A DNA stretch of 50,732 nt from Tannerellaceae bacterium (lineage in GTDB: Bacteria; Bacteroidota; Bacteroidia; Bacteroidales; Tannerellaceae), in contig JAITGL010000003.1 in the NCBI GenBank assembly GCA_031280645.1, positions 1-50,732 of the forward strand. Direction: 5' to 3'. A program made the translations under genes and the position numbers. This document shows positions 36,215 to 44,569 of this stretch, one piece after another. Below the pieces are notes generated by a model that saw nothing but the letters and a program-made list of their open reading frames with translations, was not told the origin of the DNA and did not search any database. Positions within the stretch are counted from its first letter, which is position 1. Every line of letters starts with the position of its first letter.

Positions 36215-36662
36215 AAATTCAACCTTGCCAAGCCCTATTATAGTTTGCCGACAATTGGATTCAGGCTTGTCCAGGTATGGGATAGTTTGCCGACAATTGG
36301 ATTCAGGCTTGTCCAGGGCTGGGCTAGCTTGCCGGCCATTGGATTCAGACTTGCCCAGGTCTGGGATAGTTTGCCGACAGTTGAATTCAGACTTGTCCGG
36401 GCATTAGATAGTTTGCCGACAGTTGGATTCAGACTTGCCCAGGGCTGGGATAGCTTGCCGACAGCTGGATTCAGACTTGCCCAGGTATGGGATAGCTTGC
36501 CGACAATTGAATTCAGACTTGTCCAGGTATGGGATAGTTTGCCGACAGTTGATTTCAGACTTGTCCAGGGCTGGACAAGTCTGCCGACAATTGGATTCAG
36601 ACTTGTCCAGGGCTGGGATAGTTTGCCGACAGGTCGATTCAACCCATCCAAGAAGTAAAATA
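36215..36662. repeat. 42-base tandem array, about 10.5 units
   Basis: Units begin at 36243, 36285, 36327, 36369, 36411, 36453, 36495, 36537, 36579 and 36621, each near GTTTGCCGACAATTGGATTC followed by a half like AGACTTGTCCAGGTATGGGAT. A half unit precedes at 36215. Both 21-base halves share a TTG..C.A...TGG skeleton, so the 42-base unit may be a diverged dimer. Spacing is exactly 42 and there are no unique spacers, so it is not a CRISPR array. Both strands stay open for 137 codons, which is a side effect of periodicity. Confidence 0.95.
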
Positions 36663-36683
36663 GATGCCGGGCGAGGCCGATTA

Positions 36684-37163
36684 TTAATCCTCAAGATAAA
36701 GCCTCCAATAATACATGCCGGGCGGAACTTCGCTGAAGCCGAGGCTGCGGTAGAGGTTTTGGGCGGAGTGATTGTCAACGCGTACTTCGAGGGTGATGCG
36801 GCGGCAGTTGCGGCGGCGGCCTTCGGCTATGATAGATTCCATCAGGAGGCGGCCTATGCCGTAGCCGCGGAAGCGGGAATCGACAAATACGTCGTGGATG
36901 TTGATCATCGGGCGGGCGGTGAAGGTTGAGAAATTGTCGAAGGCGGTGAGCATGCCGGCGTACTCGCAGCCTGCCTTGGCTAATAAGAGAATGGTGGCCG
37001 GACGGGATTCGAGGCCTGAGAGCAGGCGTTGGGCCTTGGTTTCGTCGAGGGGATCGCCGCCGCCCATGTCGTCGGCAATGTATTGGTTAATGAGGGATAC
37101 TACGGCCGAACGGTGATCGGGGTCGGCAAAGTTGCAGGGGATGATTGTCGGGTTATTCTTCAT
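36684..37163 (-). CDS. GNAT-family N-acetyltransferase
   Basis: A 159-residue GCN5-related acetyltransferase. The acetyl-CoA-binding motif A is INIHDVFVDSRFRGYGIGRL followed by LMESIIAEGRR (about 90-120). Motif B is ITLEVRVDNHSAQNLYRSLGF. It transfers an acetyl group from acetyl-CoA to an unidentified amine. I chose the start at 37163 (MKNNPTIIPCNFADPDHRS) because a promoter lies just upstream and the longer reading enters the -7 element. The substrate cannot be inferred from neighbours, which are chromate transporters upstream and a repeat array downstream. Confidence 0.88.
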   Translation of the reverse strand: MKNNPTIIPCNFADPDHRSAVVSLINQYIADDMGGGDPLDETKAQRLLSGLESRPATILLLAKAGCEYAGMLTAFDNFSTFTARPMINIHDVFVDSRFRGYGIGRLLMESIIAEGRRRNCRRITLEVRVDNHSAQNLYRSLGFSEVPPGMYYWRLYLED

Positions 37164-37189
37164 TGTATATCTTTTTAAAATTGTGGGCG

Positions 37190-37222
37190 CAAAGATAGCG
37201 GGCGATGGGCTAATAGAGCAAT
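37190..37222 (-). promoter_or_regulatory. Promoter of the GNAT gene
   Basis: On the minus strand, ATTG (37222-37219), a 21-base spacer and TATCTTTG (37197-37190), a perfect -7 element. The -33 box overlaps the last codons of the upstream chromate transporter gene. Transcription would start near 37184, about 20 bases before the ATG. Confidence 0.65.
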
Positions 37223-37758
37223 AGCCCGCCAAGGGCTGCGAGGATTATAACGGCAATGGGGTGAGCACTGTATTTCCATGTTAGGATGAAGGCTACGGCG
37301 AACAACAAAAGGCTCTTGAAGTCGATAAAGTTGTCGGCGTTGATCAGCATCAGGGCGGCGGCGGCGATGATACCTACTGTGGCGGGACGGAGTACTGCGA
37401 AGGCTGCCTCTATATGCTTGTTGCTGCGGAAGGCTGCGTAGCTTCGCGATATGGCGAGTACAATGGCGAACGAGGGAAGGCATACGGCGACGGTTGCCGT
37501 TACCGATCCGAGCACGGCTATTGCGGGCGGGTATCCGGCATTGACGGTTGCGGCGTAGCCAACGTAGGTTGCGCTGTTGATGCCTATTGGGCCTGGGGTG
37601 GTTTGCGATATGGCTACGATGTCGGTAAATTCTTGCGAGCCGATCCAGCAGCGCTTGTCTACTACTTCGTGGCGGATAAAGGAGAGCATGGCGTATCCGC
37701 CTCCGAAGTTAAACAGGCCTATTTTAAGGTAGGTAATAAATAGTTGAAGCAGTATCAT
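37210..37758 (-). CDS. Chromate transporter family protein, half-size (second of pair)
   Basis: A 182-residue membrane protein with one CHR domain: LKIGLFNFGGGYAMLSFIRH near the N terminus, the family's FGGGYAM signature, then QTTPGPIGINSATYVGY with the conserved PGP motif, and four to five further helices. Paired half-size CHR proteins work together as one transporter. The physiological substrate outside chromate stress is not established. I chose the start at 37758 because its ATG overlaps the previous stop as ATGA. A longer upstream reading is only overlap with the neighbour. Confidence 0.9.
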   Translation of the reverse strand: MILLQLFITYLKIGLFNFGGGYAMLSFIRHEVVDKRCWIGSQEFTDIVAISQTTPGPIGINSATYVGYAATVNAGYPPAIAVLGSVTATVAVCLPSFAIVLAISRSYAAFRSNKHIEAAFAVLRPATVGIIAAAALMLINADNFIDFKSLLLFAVAFILTWKYSAHPIAVIILAALGGLLLY

Positions 37759-38285
37759 CGCTTGTTTTTTATTATGCCGTAAATCCATCCCGCGGAGGCG
37801 GCCATAATTACTATGTATACGGGCGAGATGCCTGCTTGCCATATCAGCAATGCGGCGGCAATGGGGATAATGGCTGTTTTCCATGTAATCCCAACGGCTT
37901 TGGCAGCCGATATGCAGGGGGCGGCAATGAGGGCGACTGCTACGGGGCGCAGGCCTTTGAACATTTTCTCGATGAGGATGTTGTCTTTCATCTGCGTGAA
38001 GAAGAGGGCTATGAGGAGTATCATTGCGAACGATGGAAGCACGGAGCCTAAGCAGCATACAATGCTGCCGGGCGTTCGCTTGAGCCGATAGCCCAGGAAG
38101 ATGGATATGTTAACGGCAAATATCCCCGGCATGGCTTGCGATACGGCAAGGATGTCGAGGAAATCGTCGCGGCTCATCCACTTGCGGCTTACTACTTCGC
38201 GCTCAATGAGCGGCCACATGGCGTAGCCTCCTCCGATGGTAAAGGCTCCGATGCGAAGGAAGGCGAGAAATAGGGAGAGATACAT
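37755..38285 (-). CDS. Chromate transporter family protein, half-size (first of pair)
   Basis: A 176-residue membrane protein with one CHR domain, containing LRIGAFTIGGGYAMWPLIER and SQAMPGIFAVNISIFLGY, the counterpart of the PGP region. It is a diverged sister of the following gene and overlaps it by 4 bases, so the two subunits are made together. Its ATG directly follows the gldN stop with no base between, so it is probably read from the type IX secretion transcript as well. A functional link between the two is not known. Confidence 0.9.
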   Translation of the reverse strand: MYLSLFLAFLRIGAFTIGGGYAMWPLIEREVVSRKWMSRDDFLDILAVSQAMPGIFAVNISIFLGYRLKRTPGSIVCCLGSVLPSFAMILLIALFFTQMKDNILIEKMFKGLRPVAVALIAAPCISAAKAVGITWKTAIIPIAAALLIWQAGISPVYIVIMAASAGWIYGIIKNKR

Positions 38286-39362
38286 TTATCTGCTTCGCCT
38301 TACGCTGCGTACCGGCGCGCTCCGTTCGGCTTTGGGAGGTGGCGAGGCTTTGGGCGCGGATTGCTTTGACGAGGAGGCCGAGCTGCCGCGCGAGGAGGTT
38401 TTGACTTCCTTCCCGGCTTTTTTCGTTGCCTTGGGGTCGGAGGCGATTAGCGAATCAATGTTGAGGTAGAGGGATTGGCGAAAATCGTCGAGCTGCTTTT
38501 CGATGGTTTTTTGGGCCAGAGTTAACGAATCGGGGTCGGGATAGTATTCGCGCAGGGTTTTGTTCATGAGGTTTTCGGTTTTGATTATTTCGCCTTCAAA
38601 CATGCGGCGGCGGAAGTAGTCGTCGAGCGTAAAGGTTTTTACGTTGTTAATGTTGGAGGTCATTATGCGCGATTGGGAGATGTAGGGGCGGATGTTTTCA
38701 TAGGGCAGCCAGAACAGGGGGGTTGTTTCACGCTCGCCAAGGTCGCCCGACATGGTAACGAGCGGACAAATGGCTAACGTTTTGACGTCGAACACCGAAT
38801 TGTTCCTGTCGAAGTACCATGCTTCCTTTATATAATACGTCATCACCTCGGCGGAGGGTATATCGCTTTCGTTGATAACAAAGGAGGGGTCTGCGCCTGC
38901 CGCGCCGGGTATTTCTTCATAGTATATATGCGCGCCGTCGAGGAAGTCTTTGGGCTTTAGGAGATGTTCTTCGTCGAAGGCTTCGAAGCCGTCTTCGTAG
39001 CGATAGGCTTCTATCTTTCCTTCTATCATTAGTTGGAATATTTTTGAGAAGAGGTTCATGTTGCCGTTAACGGGGCGCGGCGGGTAATAGAGGGGGGCGT
39101 TTTGTTCCTTGTCGAGATCTACTTGCCGGTATATTACCCGCATCCAGTTGGCGTTGCCGGTTTCCTGGGTTAATCGCTGGTTCATATCCTGCGCGCGTAC
39201 GGTAAGTTCGGGCAGCCCGGTTTCTTTCTTCTCGGTTTCGCGAGCTCCGGTACGGGCCTGAGGCGAGCGTCGCTGGGTTTGATTGGCTTCCTGCTGTGCG
39301 GTGGCGGTTAGTGTTGCGGAGGCTATGAATGTAGACAGGAGGATGTAATGCAAGCGTTTCAT
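38286..39362 (-). CDS. gldN: Type IX secretion protein GldN/PorN
   Basis: A 358-residue protein with a signal peptide (MKRLHYILLSTFIASATLTATAQ). It has the GldN core: WMRVIYRQVDLDKEQNAPLY, YYPPRPVNGNMNLFSKIFQL and later ICPLVTMSGDLGERETTPLF, WLPYENIRPYI. PorN forms the periplasmic ring with the PorK lipoprotein of the T9SS. The C-terminal 50 residues are rich in Ser, Lys and Pro (TSSRGSSASSSKQSAPKASP), an extension not needed in all homologues. Order and strand match the usual porP-K-L-M-N operon; gldM lies 16 bases upstream. Confidence 0.95.
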   Translation of the reverse strand: MKRLHYILLSTFIASATLTATAQQEANQTQRRSPQARTGARETEKKETGLPELTVRAQDMNQRLTQETGNANWMRVIYRQVDLDKEQNAPLYYPPRPVNGNMNLFSKIFQLMIEGKIEAYRYEDGFEAFDEEHLLKPKDFLDGAHIYYEEIPGAAGADPSFVINESDIPSAEVMTYYIKEAWYFDRNNSVFDVKTLAICPLVTMSGDLGERETTPLFWLPYENIRPYISQSRIMTSNINNVKTFTLDDYFRRRMFEGEIIKTENLMNKTLREYYPDPDSLTLAQKTIEKQLDDFRQSLYLNIDSLIASDPKATKKAGKEVKTSSRGSSASSSKQSAPKASPPPKAERSAPVRSVRRSR

Positions 39363-39378
39363 ATTATTCTTACGGATT

Positions 39379-40947
39379 TTATTGGTTGACGATTACCTGT
39401 ATGGGCGATATTTTCCGTTCGATGCCGTCGGGGCCTTTAGCCGTCACGTTGTTTATCCAGAATTGTTTGCCGCGCGGCAGGTTGCGGATATAATTCTTTT
39501 GCCGTTCGGAGAAGTTACTTCCCTCAACGGTTTCCCTAAGCATATTGCCGAACGAGTCGGGATAAGTAAGTTCGAAGCGGAGAACGGAGAAGCGTATGCT
39601 GAGTATGCCGTCGTCGATAGCAGCCAGTATTCCGTCGGCCTGCATGAGGTCGCGCTTGGTGATTGTCCCTCCGCGGAAGCTGCGAACATTGCCGCCGGCA
39701 TCTTTGTATTCAAGATATGGCATAGGATCGGGCAGCATCTTGATGCGGAACTTGCGGCCGCTAACCCTCTGCGACGAGCCGTCGGCCATCCTAGCGCTGA
39801 CCACAACCTCTACTTCCTTCCCAACCGATCCGGCCGAGGGAAGCGCCACCCACAAGCTCCCCTGCGGCGTGAGGCGCACTCCCGCATCAGAGCTTGATGC
39901 GCTTATGTTACCGCTCGGAATACCCGACATAGCTATCTCTATTGGATTGTCTATGCCGGCATACAGCACGTTCATCATCGTCGGAGCCACCGTTGCCACG
40001 GGAGCAGTGACGAAATAGTTGGTTGACGCCGTATAAGTTTGCGTTGTTCCGTCGCTGCCCGGCAGGCGGATGGCGACATTGAGAGGGAAGGTTCCTACAG
40101 CTCCGGTTCGGGTAACGAAGCGTCCGCTGTCGGCTGCGGCAAGCTGAACGTCGTTCACCCATATTTCGGGTCTTTTGGTGGTATCGACGGCCGAGAGAAC
40201 AATGTTGGCTTCGTAGGAACTTCCCTGCATGACGATCTGGCTTTTGGGAACGATTTGCGCTTCGAGTTTGTTAACGCGATAATCTTTCACGTCGACGCTG
40301 CTTAACAGGTTGCTCATCACTTCGCCTTGCACATATCTGATATCGCTTTGCAGCTTGGTGAGGAGAGTCATGGCGGCGGCCACGGGCATGTTTTCAAACA
40401 GCGATTCCTCCCAGTTGCGTCCGGGCGTATGCGGCTCGGTTCCGAGGCTCTCGCGTATAACCCGTTTCTTAGTCGAATCCAGAACCATGCCGGCCATCAT
40501 CGAGCGATACGATACTATGGCCTCCCTCAGCCTTACGCCTTCGCCGTTGATGGGAGCGAGCATGATACGGGAGGCGGCTTCGAGATCGTCTTTGTGGACG
40601 ATATTGTTCGCGTCGGCGTTCTTGCCGTCGGCTGTGCGGGCGATACGTTCTTTCAGATCCTGTACGTAATTAAACAATTGTTCGGACTCGGCGCCTACGC
40701 GGATGCCTTTCTCGTACCATTCCTTTACCTTGTCGGGATTAGACGCATAATAATCGGCCATTTCCCGATTCACGATCTCGTTGCGCTTTTGCGCATTGTC
40801 GATGGTTTGGTTCAGGCTGTTTTCAACGAGCGCAAAGCCGTCCAGCACCTCCGACGAAACGTTGAGGGCCATCAGCGCAATGAACACCAGGTACATCAGG
40901 TTGATCATCTTCTGACGCGGAGAGTTGGGATTGTTGCCTATTGCCAT
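39379..40947 (-). CDS. gldM: Type IX secretion/gliding motor protein GldM/PorM
   Basis: A 522-residue protein with one N-terminal membrane helix (QKMINLMYLVFIALMALNVS, about 13-32) and a long periplasmic part. The opening NNPNSPRQKMINLMYLVFIA and SSEVLDGFALVENSL are hallmark GldM features. Beta-rich domains follow, ending GPDGIERKISPIQVIVNQ. GldM pairs with GldL to form the proton-driven motor and reaches the PorK/N ring. It is separated from gldL by 123 bases, the only real gap in this operon, which contains a stem-loop. Confidence 0.96.
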   Translation of the reverse strand: MAIGNNPNSPRQKMINLMYLVFIALMALNVSSEVLDGFALVENSLNQTIDNAQKRNEIVNREMADYYASNPDKVKEWYEKGIRVGAESEQLFNYVQDLKERIARTADGKNADANNIVHKDDLEAASRIMLAPINGEGVRLREAIVSYRSMMAGMVLDSTKKRVIRESLGTEPHTPGRNWEESLFENMPVAAAMTLLTKLQSDIRYVQGEVMSNLLSSVDVKDYRVNKLEAQIVPKSQIVMQGSSYEANIVLSAVDTTKRPEIWVNDVQLAAADSGRFVTRTGAVGTFPLNVAIRLPGSDGTTQTYTASTNYFVTAPVATVAPTMMNVLYAGIDNPIEIAMSGIPSGNISASSSDAGVRLTPQGSLWVALPSAGSVGKEVEVVVSARMADGSSQRVSGRKFRIKMLPDPMPYLEYKDAGGNVRSFRGGTITKRDLMQADGILAAIDDGILSIRFSVLRFELTYPDSFGNMLRETVEGSNFSERQKNYIRNLPRGKQFWINNVTAKGPDGIERKISPIQVIVNQ

Positions 40948-40978
40948 AGTCTCAATTACGTTGTTTTATCTTCGGTTC

Positions 40979-41038
40979 ATACTGCGTAAGGTATTGAATT
41001 GGAATCCGGCAAGCCGGCGGCAAACCAAAGCGCAGTAT
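40979..41038 (-). other. Stem-loop between gldL and gldM
   Basis: ATACTGCG at 40979-40986 and CGCAGTAT at 41031-41038 are perfect inverted 8-base arms around a 44-base loop that contains a smaller CCGGC-AA-GCCGG dyad. No T-run follows in either direction. It could affect mRNA stability or partial termination, or be neutral. Confidence 0.4.
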
Positions 41039-41070
41039 TTCTCTAATAACTCTCAATTGATAATTCTTGA

Positions 41071-41970
41071 TCACTTGGGTATTCCCATATTAACCGTCAT
41101 AGCTTGCAGAAGCCGGGCGTAAACCATATTAAGCTGGGCAAGCTGCTGGGCCATCTTTTCTGTTTCCGACCGGAATACGGAGCTGTCAACTATCGAACCG
41201 TCGTAAAGCTCCTTTATGCGGTTAAGACCGGCGTTGATATGCTCGATGGAGTTGATTTGAGAGCTTATGCTTTTTAGCTGGATTTCGTATATGGTGTTAA
41301 GTCCGGCCACATTGCGGCTAAGGGTTTCCATTTGCCGTATATAGTTCTGCGAATTGCTGCTGATGCCGCTCGACACGCCCGACAGCGAATCGGTAACGGA
41401 GCCGAACTGCTCCAGGTTATCGGATATTCTGGAGATTTGCTCCAGGTATCTTTGCGTTGCGTCTACAAGTTCGGGGATCTTAGCTATCCGGTCGGCTGCG
41501 TCGAGAACCTTTTGTATGCTATCCGATATGTTGCCGCCCTTGCCTGCGTCAAGCGATATGCCGCTTCCGCCGCCAATGTATACGGGGCCTCCTCCGCCCT
41601 GCGTCGCCGCTCCGGCGGGAATTGCTCCGTTATTGGCAACCTGAACGCTAACGCTGCCGATACCGGAAGATGATCCGGCGGCAAAGTCGGGACGGTCGAG
41701 AGGGTTCTTCGACTTTAGAACCGGGAAAACATCTTCCCAGCGATAATCGTTGATAGGCCTCTCAAATCCGAAGATGAAGAACACGAGGAACTCTGTGATC
41801 ATACCCACTGCAAGCATATGGTTGCCGTACGGCAGGTGAAGAATTTTGAACATGGCGCCCAGAATAACCACCGACGCTCCCCAGCTATAACAAAAGTTAA
41901 GCGTGCGCTTACCCTTATCGCTGCCGAGAAACATCTCCACCCTGTTCTTATAGCTCTTATATTTTCCCAT
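41071..41970 (-). CDS. gldL: Type IX secretion/gliding motor protein GldL/PorL
   Basis: A 299-residue inner-membrane protein. Two N-terminal helices (about 22-41 and 48-66) include FCYSWGASVVILGAMFKILH and MITEFLVFFIFGFERP, with the conserved Glu in the second helix that is implicated in proton flow. The cytosolic part contains a Gly-rich linker (about 110-140) and coiled-coil-like helices ending FRSETEKMAQQLAQLNMVYA. With GldM it forms the T9SS motor. It lies 42 bases downstream of gldK. Confidence 0.96.
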   Translation of the reverse strand: MGKYKSYKNRVEMFLGSDKGKRTLNFCYSWGASVVILGAMFKILHLPYGNHMLAVGMITEFLVFFIFGFERPINDYRWEDVFPVLKSKNPLDRPDFAAGSSSGIGSVSVQVANNGAIPAGAATQGGGGPVYIGGGSGISLDAGKGGNISDSIQKVLDAADRIAKIPELVDATQRYLEQISRISDNLEQFGSVTDSLSGVSSGISSNSQNYIRQMETLSRNVAGLNTIYEIQLKSISSQINSIEHINAGLNRIKELYDGSIVDSSVFRSETEKMAQQLAQLNMVYARLLQAMTVNMGIPK

Positions 41971-42012
41971 TATATCTGAAGCATTAAATAATATGTACGT
42001 ACTCTGTTTCTT

Positions 42013-43440
42013 TTATTTCTTCCCGCCCTTTGAGCGCGAGTATCCCACTTGCGTCCGCACGCAGCGGAAGCCGATATAGGAGCGCGTTTCGTTTTGATAC
42101 TCAAACGTGCGCATGTCGGAGCGGATAAACTGCGCCACGTCTTTCCACGATCCTCCGCGCACCACTTTGCTCTTCATCGCGTAAGGATCTTCGCGAGCGG
42201 CGTTGTATCGCAGGTCGGGGTTCATATCGTTCATTTGCCTGGGGCCCGATTCGGAGTAAACGGTCGACGTCCATTCGGCCACGTTGCCGGCCATGTCGTA
42301 AAGGCCGAACTCGTTGGGGCCGAAGGAGGCCACCTTCGAGGTGATCAGGTGCCCGTCTTCCGTATAGTTGCCGTCGCCGGGCTTGAAGTTGCCCAGGAAG
42401 CAATCTTTGGCAACCAGGCCGTCGGTATCCCAGGGATATTTGTATTCGTTTTTGCCTACTCGGGCGGCGTATTCCCATTCGCCCTCGGTTGGGAGGCGGA
42501 AGGGTTCGATGGCCATGCCGGGAGGCAGATTGTTTGACGATCGGTAAAGGAAAGTGCGCCATTCGCAAAAGGCTGTCGCCTGCTCCCACGATACGCCTAC
42601 AACGGGATAGTCGTCGTATCCGGCGTCGTTAAAGTAGCGGCGCAGATAAGGTTCGTTGTAAGCGTTGTTGAAATCGTTAATCCAGCAGGTTTCGTCGGGG
42701 TAGACGTTAATTATGCGGGTGTTGAGGAAGTCCCACTCGCTGCTTAGCGGGCGGGTGATGGTTTCGTTTACAACGCGTCCCTCCTCGTCGATATAGGCCG
42801 TGTCTTTCGATATCATGATAACTTCGTTGGGATCAACGCTTACGTCGGTGTTGCGCACACGCTCGGCGGGGTCGAGGCGGTGCTTGCGCAGGGCGGCGGA
42901 GGTGTAGTCGTACCATTCGTACCTGTACGTCATTTGCCGCGGATCGAGGCGGCGGTCGCCCGTTACGGGGTTGGTATAGTAAACGCTTTCGATGGCGAGT
43001 TGTTCCTCTTCGGTGGCTCGGCGCCAGGGGATGGGGCGGCTCCAGTCGAGGCGGGGGGTTATCGGTTCGCCGTAGCGGTCTTCGGTGATTTTGAAAAGGT
43101 CGTTGCCGCCGTATTGAGGGTCGGCCAGGCGTTCGCGGATTATGGAGTCGCGCACCCAGTGAACAAACTCCCGGTACTGCTTGTTAGTTACTTCGGTTCT
43201 ATCCATCCAGAAAGCGTCGAACGATACGCCCTTTGCGTCGGGCATTATGCCCCAGAGCGAATCCTTGTCGGCCGGCCCCATGTTGAATGCTCCGCGCTTT
43301 ACTAAAATCATGCCGTACGGCGCCGGCTCGTTTATGGCTATGCCTCTCGATCCGGTTATTTCTCCTCCGCCCATCAGCGACCGGCCGCAGGAGGACAGCA
43401 AGATTGCGCTTGCCGCAAGAATGAAAATAATATTCTTCAT
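42013..43440 (-). CDS. gldK: Type IX secretion lipoprotein GldK/PorK
   Basis: A 475-residue lipoprotein starting MKNIIFILAASAILLSSCGR; the lipobox LLSSC places the lipidated Cys at about 18. Most of the protein is a formylglycine-generating-enzyme-like domain: FNMGPADKDSLWG, DAFWMDRTEVTNKQYREFVH, PVVGVSWEQATAFCEW, LPTEGEWEYAARVG, GNVAEWTSTVY and VRGGSWKD. In GldK this fold is structural, forming the outer-membrane ring with PorN. I chose the start at 43440, where the signal peptide begins, 4 bases after the porP stop. Confidence 0.95.
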   Translation of the reverse strand: MKNIIFILAASAILLSSCGRSLMGGGEITGSRGIAINEPAPYGMILVKRGAFNMGPADKDSLWGIMPDAKGVSFDAFWMDRTEVTNKQYREFVHWVRDSIIRERLADPQYGGNDLFKITEDRYGEPITPRLDWSRPIPWRRATEEEQLAIESVYYTNPVTGDRRLDPRQMTYRYEWYDYTSAALRKHRLDPAERVRNTDVSVDPNEVIMISKDTAYIDEEGRVVNETITRPLSSEWDFLNTRIINVYPDETCWINDFNNAYNEPYLRRYFNDAGYDDYPVVGVSWEQATAFCEWRTFLYRSSNNLPPGMAIEPFRLPTEGEWEYAARVGKNEYKYPWDTDGLVAKDCFLGNFKPGDGNYTEDGHLITSKVASFGPNEFGLYDMAGNVAEWTSTVYSESGPRQMNDMNPDLRYNAAREDPYAMKSKVVRGGSWKDVAQFIRSDMRTFEYQNETRSYIGFRCVRTQVGYSRSKGGKK

Positions 43441-43444
43441 ATTA

Positions 43445-44392
43445 CTATAAGATACGTACACTTTTATGTCTGAAGTTTCCCGTCTTTGTTTTATCAAGTT
43501 TAAACCTGTACCTCAATACCACCTCGTGGCTTCCGCTGCTCACCTTCCTTATGGCCGATATCGGATAATCGTACGCATATCCTGCCTCTACGCTGGCAAA
43601 CGATGCTCCTAAAAACACTATTAACGATTCGTTAACCCGCCACGACAGCCCTCCGCTAAACATTTTGTTGTATACAAGCCGCCCGGTAATTTCTCCCTGG
43701 AAGGTTTGCAGGTCGGTTCTTATGAAAAATGAGGGTTGCAACTCAAATAACGTGTCGTTTAGTAATATATTGTATCCTCCCGACAAGTTGAAGCTGCGCG
43801 GAATAAAGGTTGTAACGTTCTGGTCGAGTTCAAACTCAGGGGCCATTACGTGCATTGCGCCCAGCCCCAGGTAAAAGTTCTTCCCCTTGTAATAAAGGCC
43901 AAGGTTAAGGTCGAACGTCGACCCGTTAACTTCGGCTTGCGGGATAGCCTCGTCTTCGCTCTCGTTTTCGGGCGATTCGCCAAGGTCGACTTTGCTGCCG
44001 TCGAAGCTTACGCTCATGAATCCGGGCTGGACGCCCAGGCTTAGCGCGCCTCCGAAAAGCTTTTGCTTAACAGACAGCTGGCCGGCAAAGTACGAGGTGT
44101 TGAAAAGCCCGATAGTTTCCTGGTAAAGCGCGGCCCCTGCGCCAACAGCCATAGAGCCCGCCCTGAAAGGCCTGTCGACTGCGGCAAACAGCGGCTTGGG
44201 CGCGCCCGGCATTCCGAGCCATTGCTGCTTGTGGGCAACAACAACGTTCATATCATCGCTCGATCCTGCAAAGGCCGGATTATAATACCCCATCGCCATA
44301 AAATAATGGCTGAAAATCGCATCAACCTGTCCTGCGGCGGGGAGAGAGTGTAGCAAAGTGAGGATTATAAGGATTATAACAGTTCTTGTCAT
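43445..44392 (-). CDS. PorP/SprF-family type IX secretion membrane protein
   Basis: A 315-residue protein with a signal peptide (MTRTVIILIILTLLHSLPAA, cleavage near AAGQ). It has the family opening DAIFSHYFMAMGYYNPAFAG, followed by HKQQWLGMPGAPKPLFAAVD. The remainder is an outer-membrane barrel closing with HEVVLRYRFKLDK. PorP/SprF proteins sit in the outer membrane with the T9SS and help deliver certain substrates. It is first of the P-K-L-M-N order, as in Porphyromonas. I chose the start at 44392, at the signal peptide; an upstream in-frame extension of 28 residues is not signal-like. Confidence 0.92.
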   Translation of the reverse strand: MTRTVIILIILTLLHSLPAAGQVDAIFSHYFMAMGYYNPAFAGSSDDMNVVVAHKQQWLGMPGAPKPLFAAVDRPFRAGSMAVGAGAALYQETIGLFNTSYFAGQLSVKQKLFGGALSLGVQPGFMSVSFDGSKVDLGESPENESEDEAIPQAEVNGSTFDLNLGLYYKGKNFYLGLGAMHVMAPEFELDQNVTTFIPRSFNLSGGYNILLNDTLFELQPSFFIRTDLQTFQGEITGRLVYNKMFSGGLSWRVNESLIVFLGASFASVEAGYAYDYPISAIRKVSSGSHEVVLRYRFKLDKTKTGNFRHKSVRIL

Positions 44393-44569
44393 GGCTTTCA
44401 AACGCTTGGGATGCGCGAATATTGTTTTTTTACCGGATAATGTAGCCCTGAGGCTTCTCAGGCCGGGCTTGCGCACAGGCGTTTCGCATCAAACCTGCGG
44501 AAAAACAGGATATCGCAACGGCGAATTTTCGTAATGCCGGATCAATTCCGCCTTAACAAGGCGATTTTG

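Noticed and set aside
36238..36658. Long open frames on both strands across the 42-base array
   Set aside because: Any repeat with a period divisible by 3 and no stop stays open. Both strands are open, there is no ribosome site or promoter, and the repeated peptides match no family.
36215..36662. Possible CRISPR array
   Set aside because: The 42-base units are contiguous and nearly identical along their whole length. There are no unique spacers, and no cas genes are in the window.
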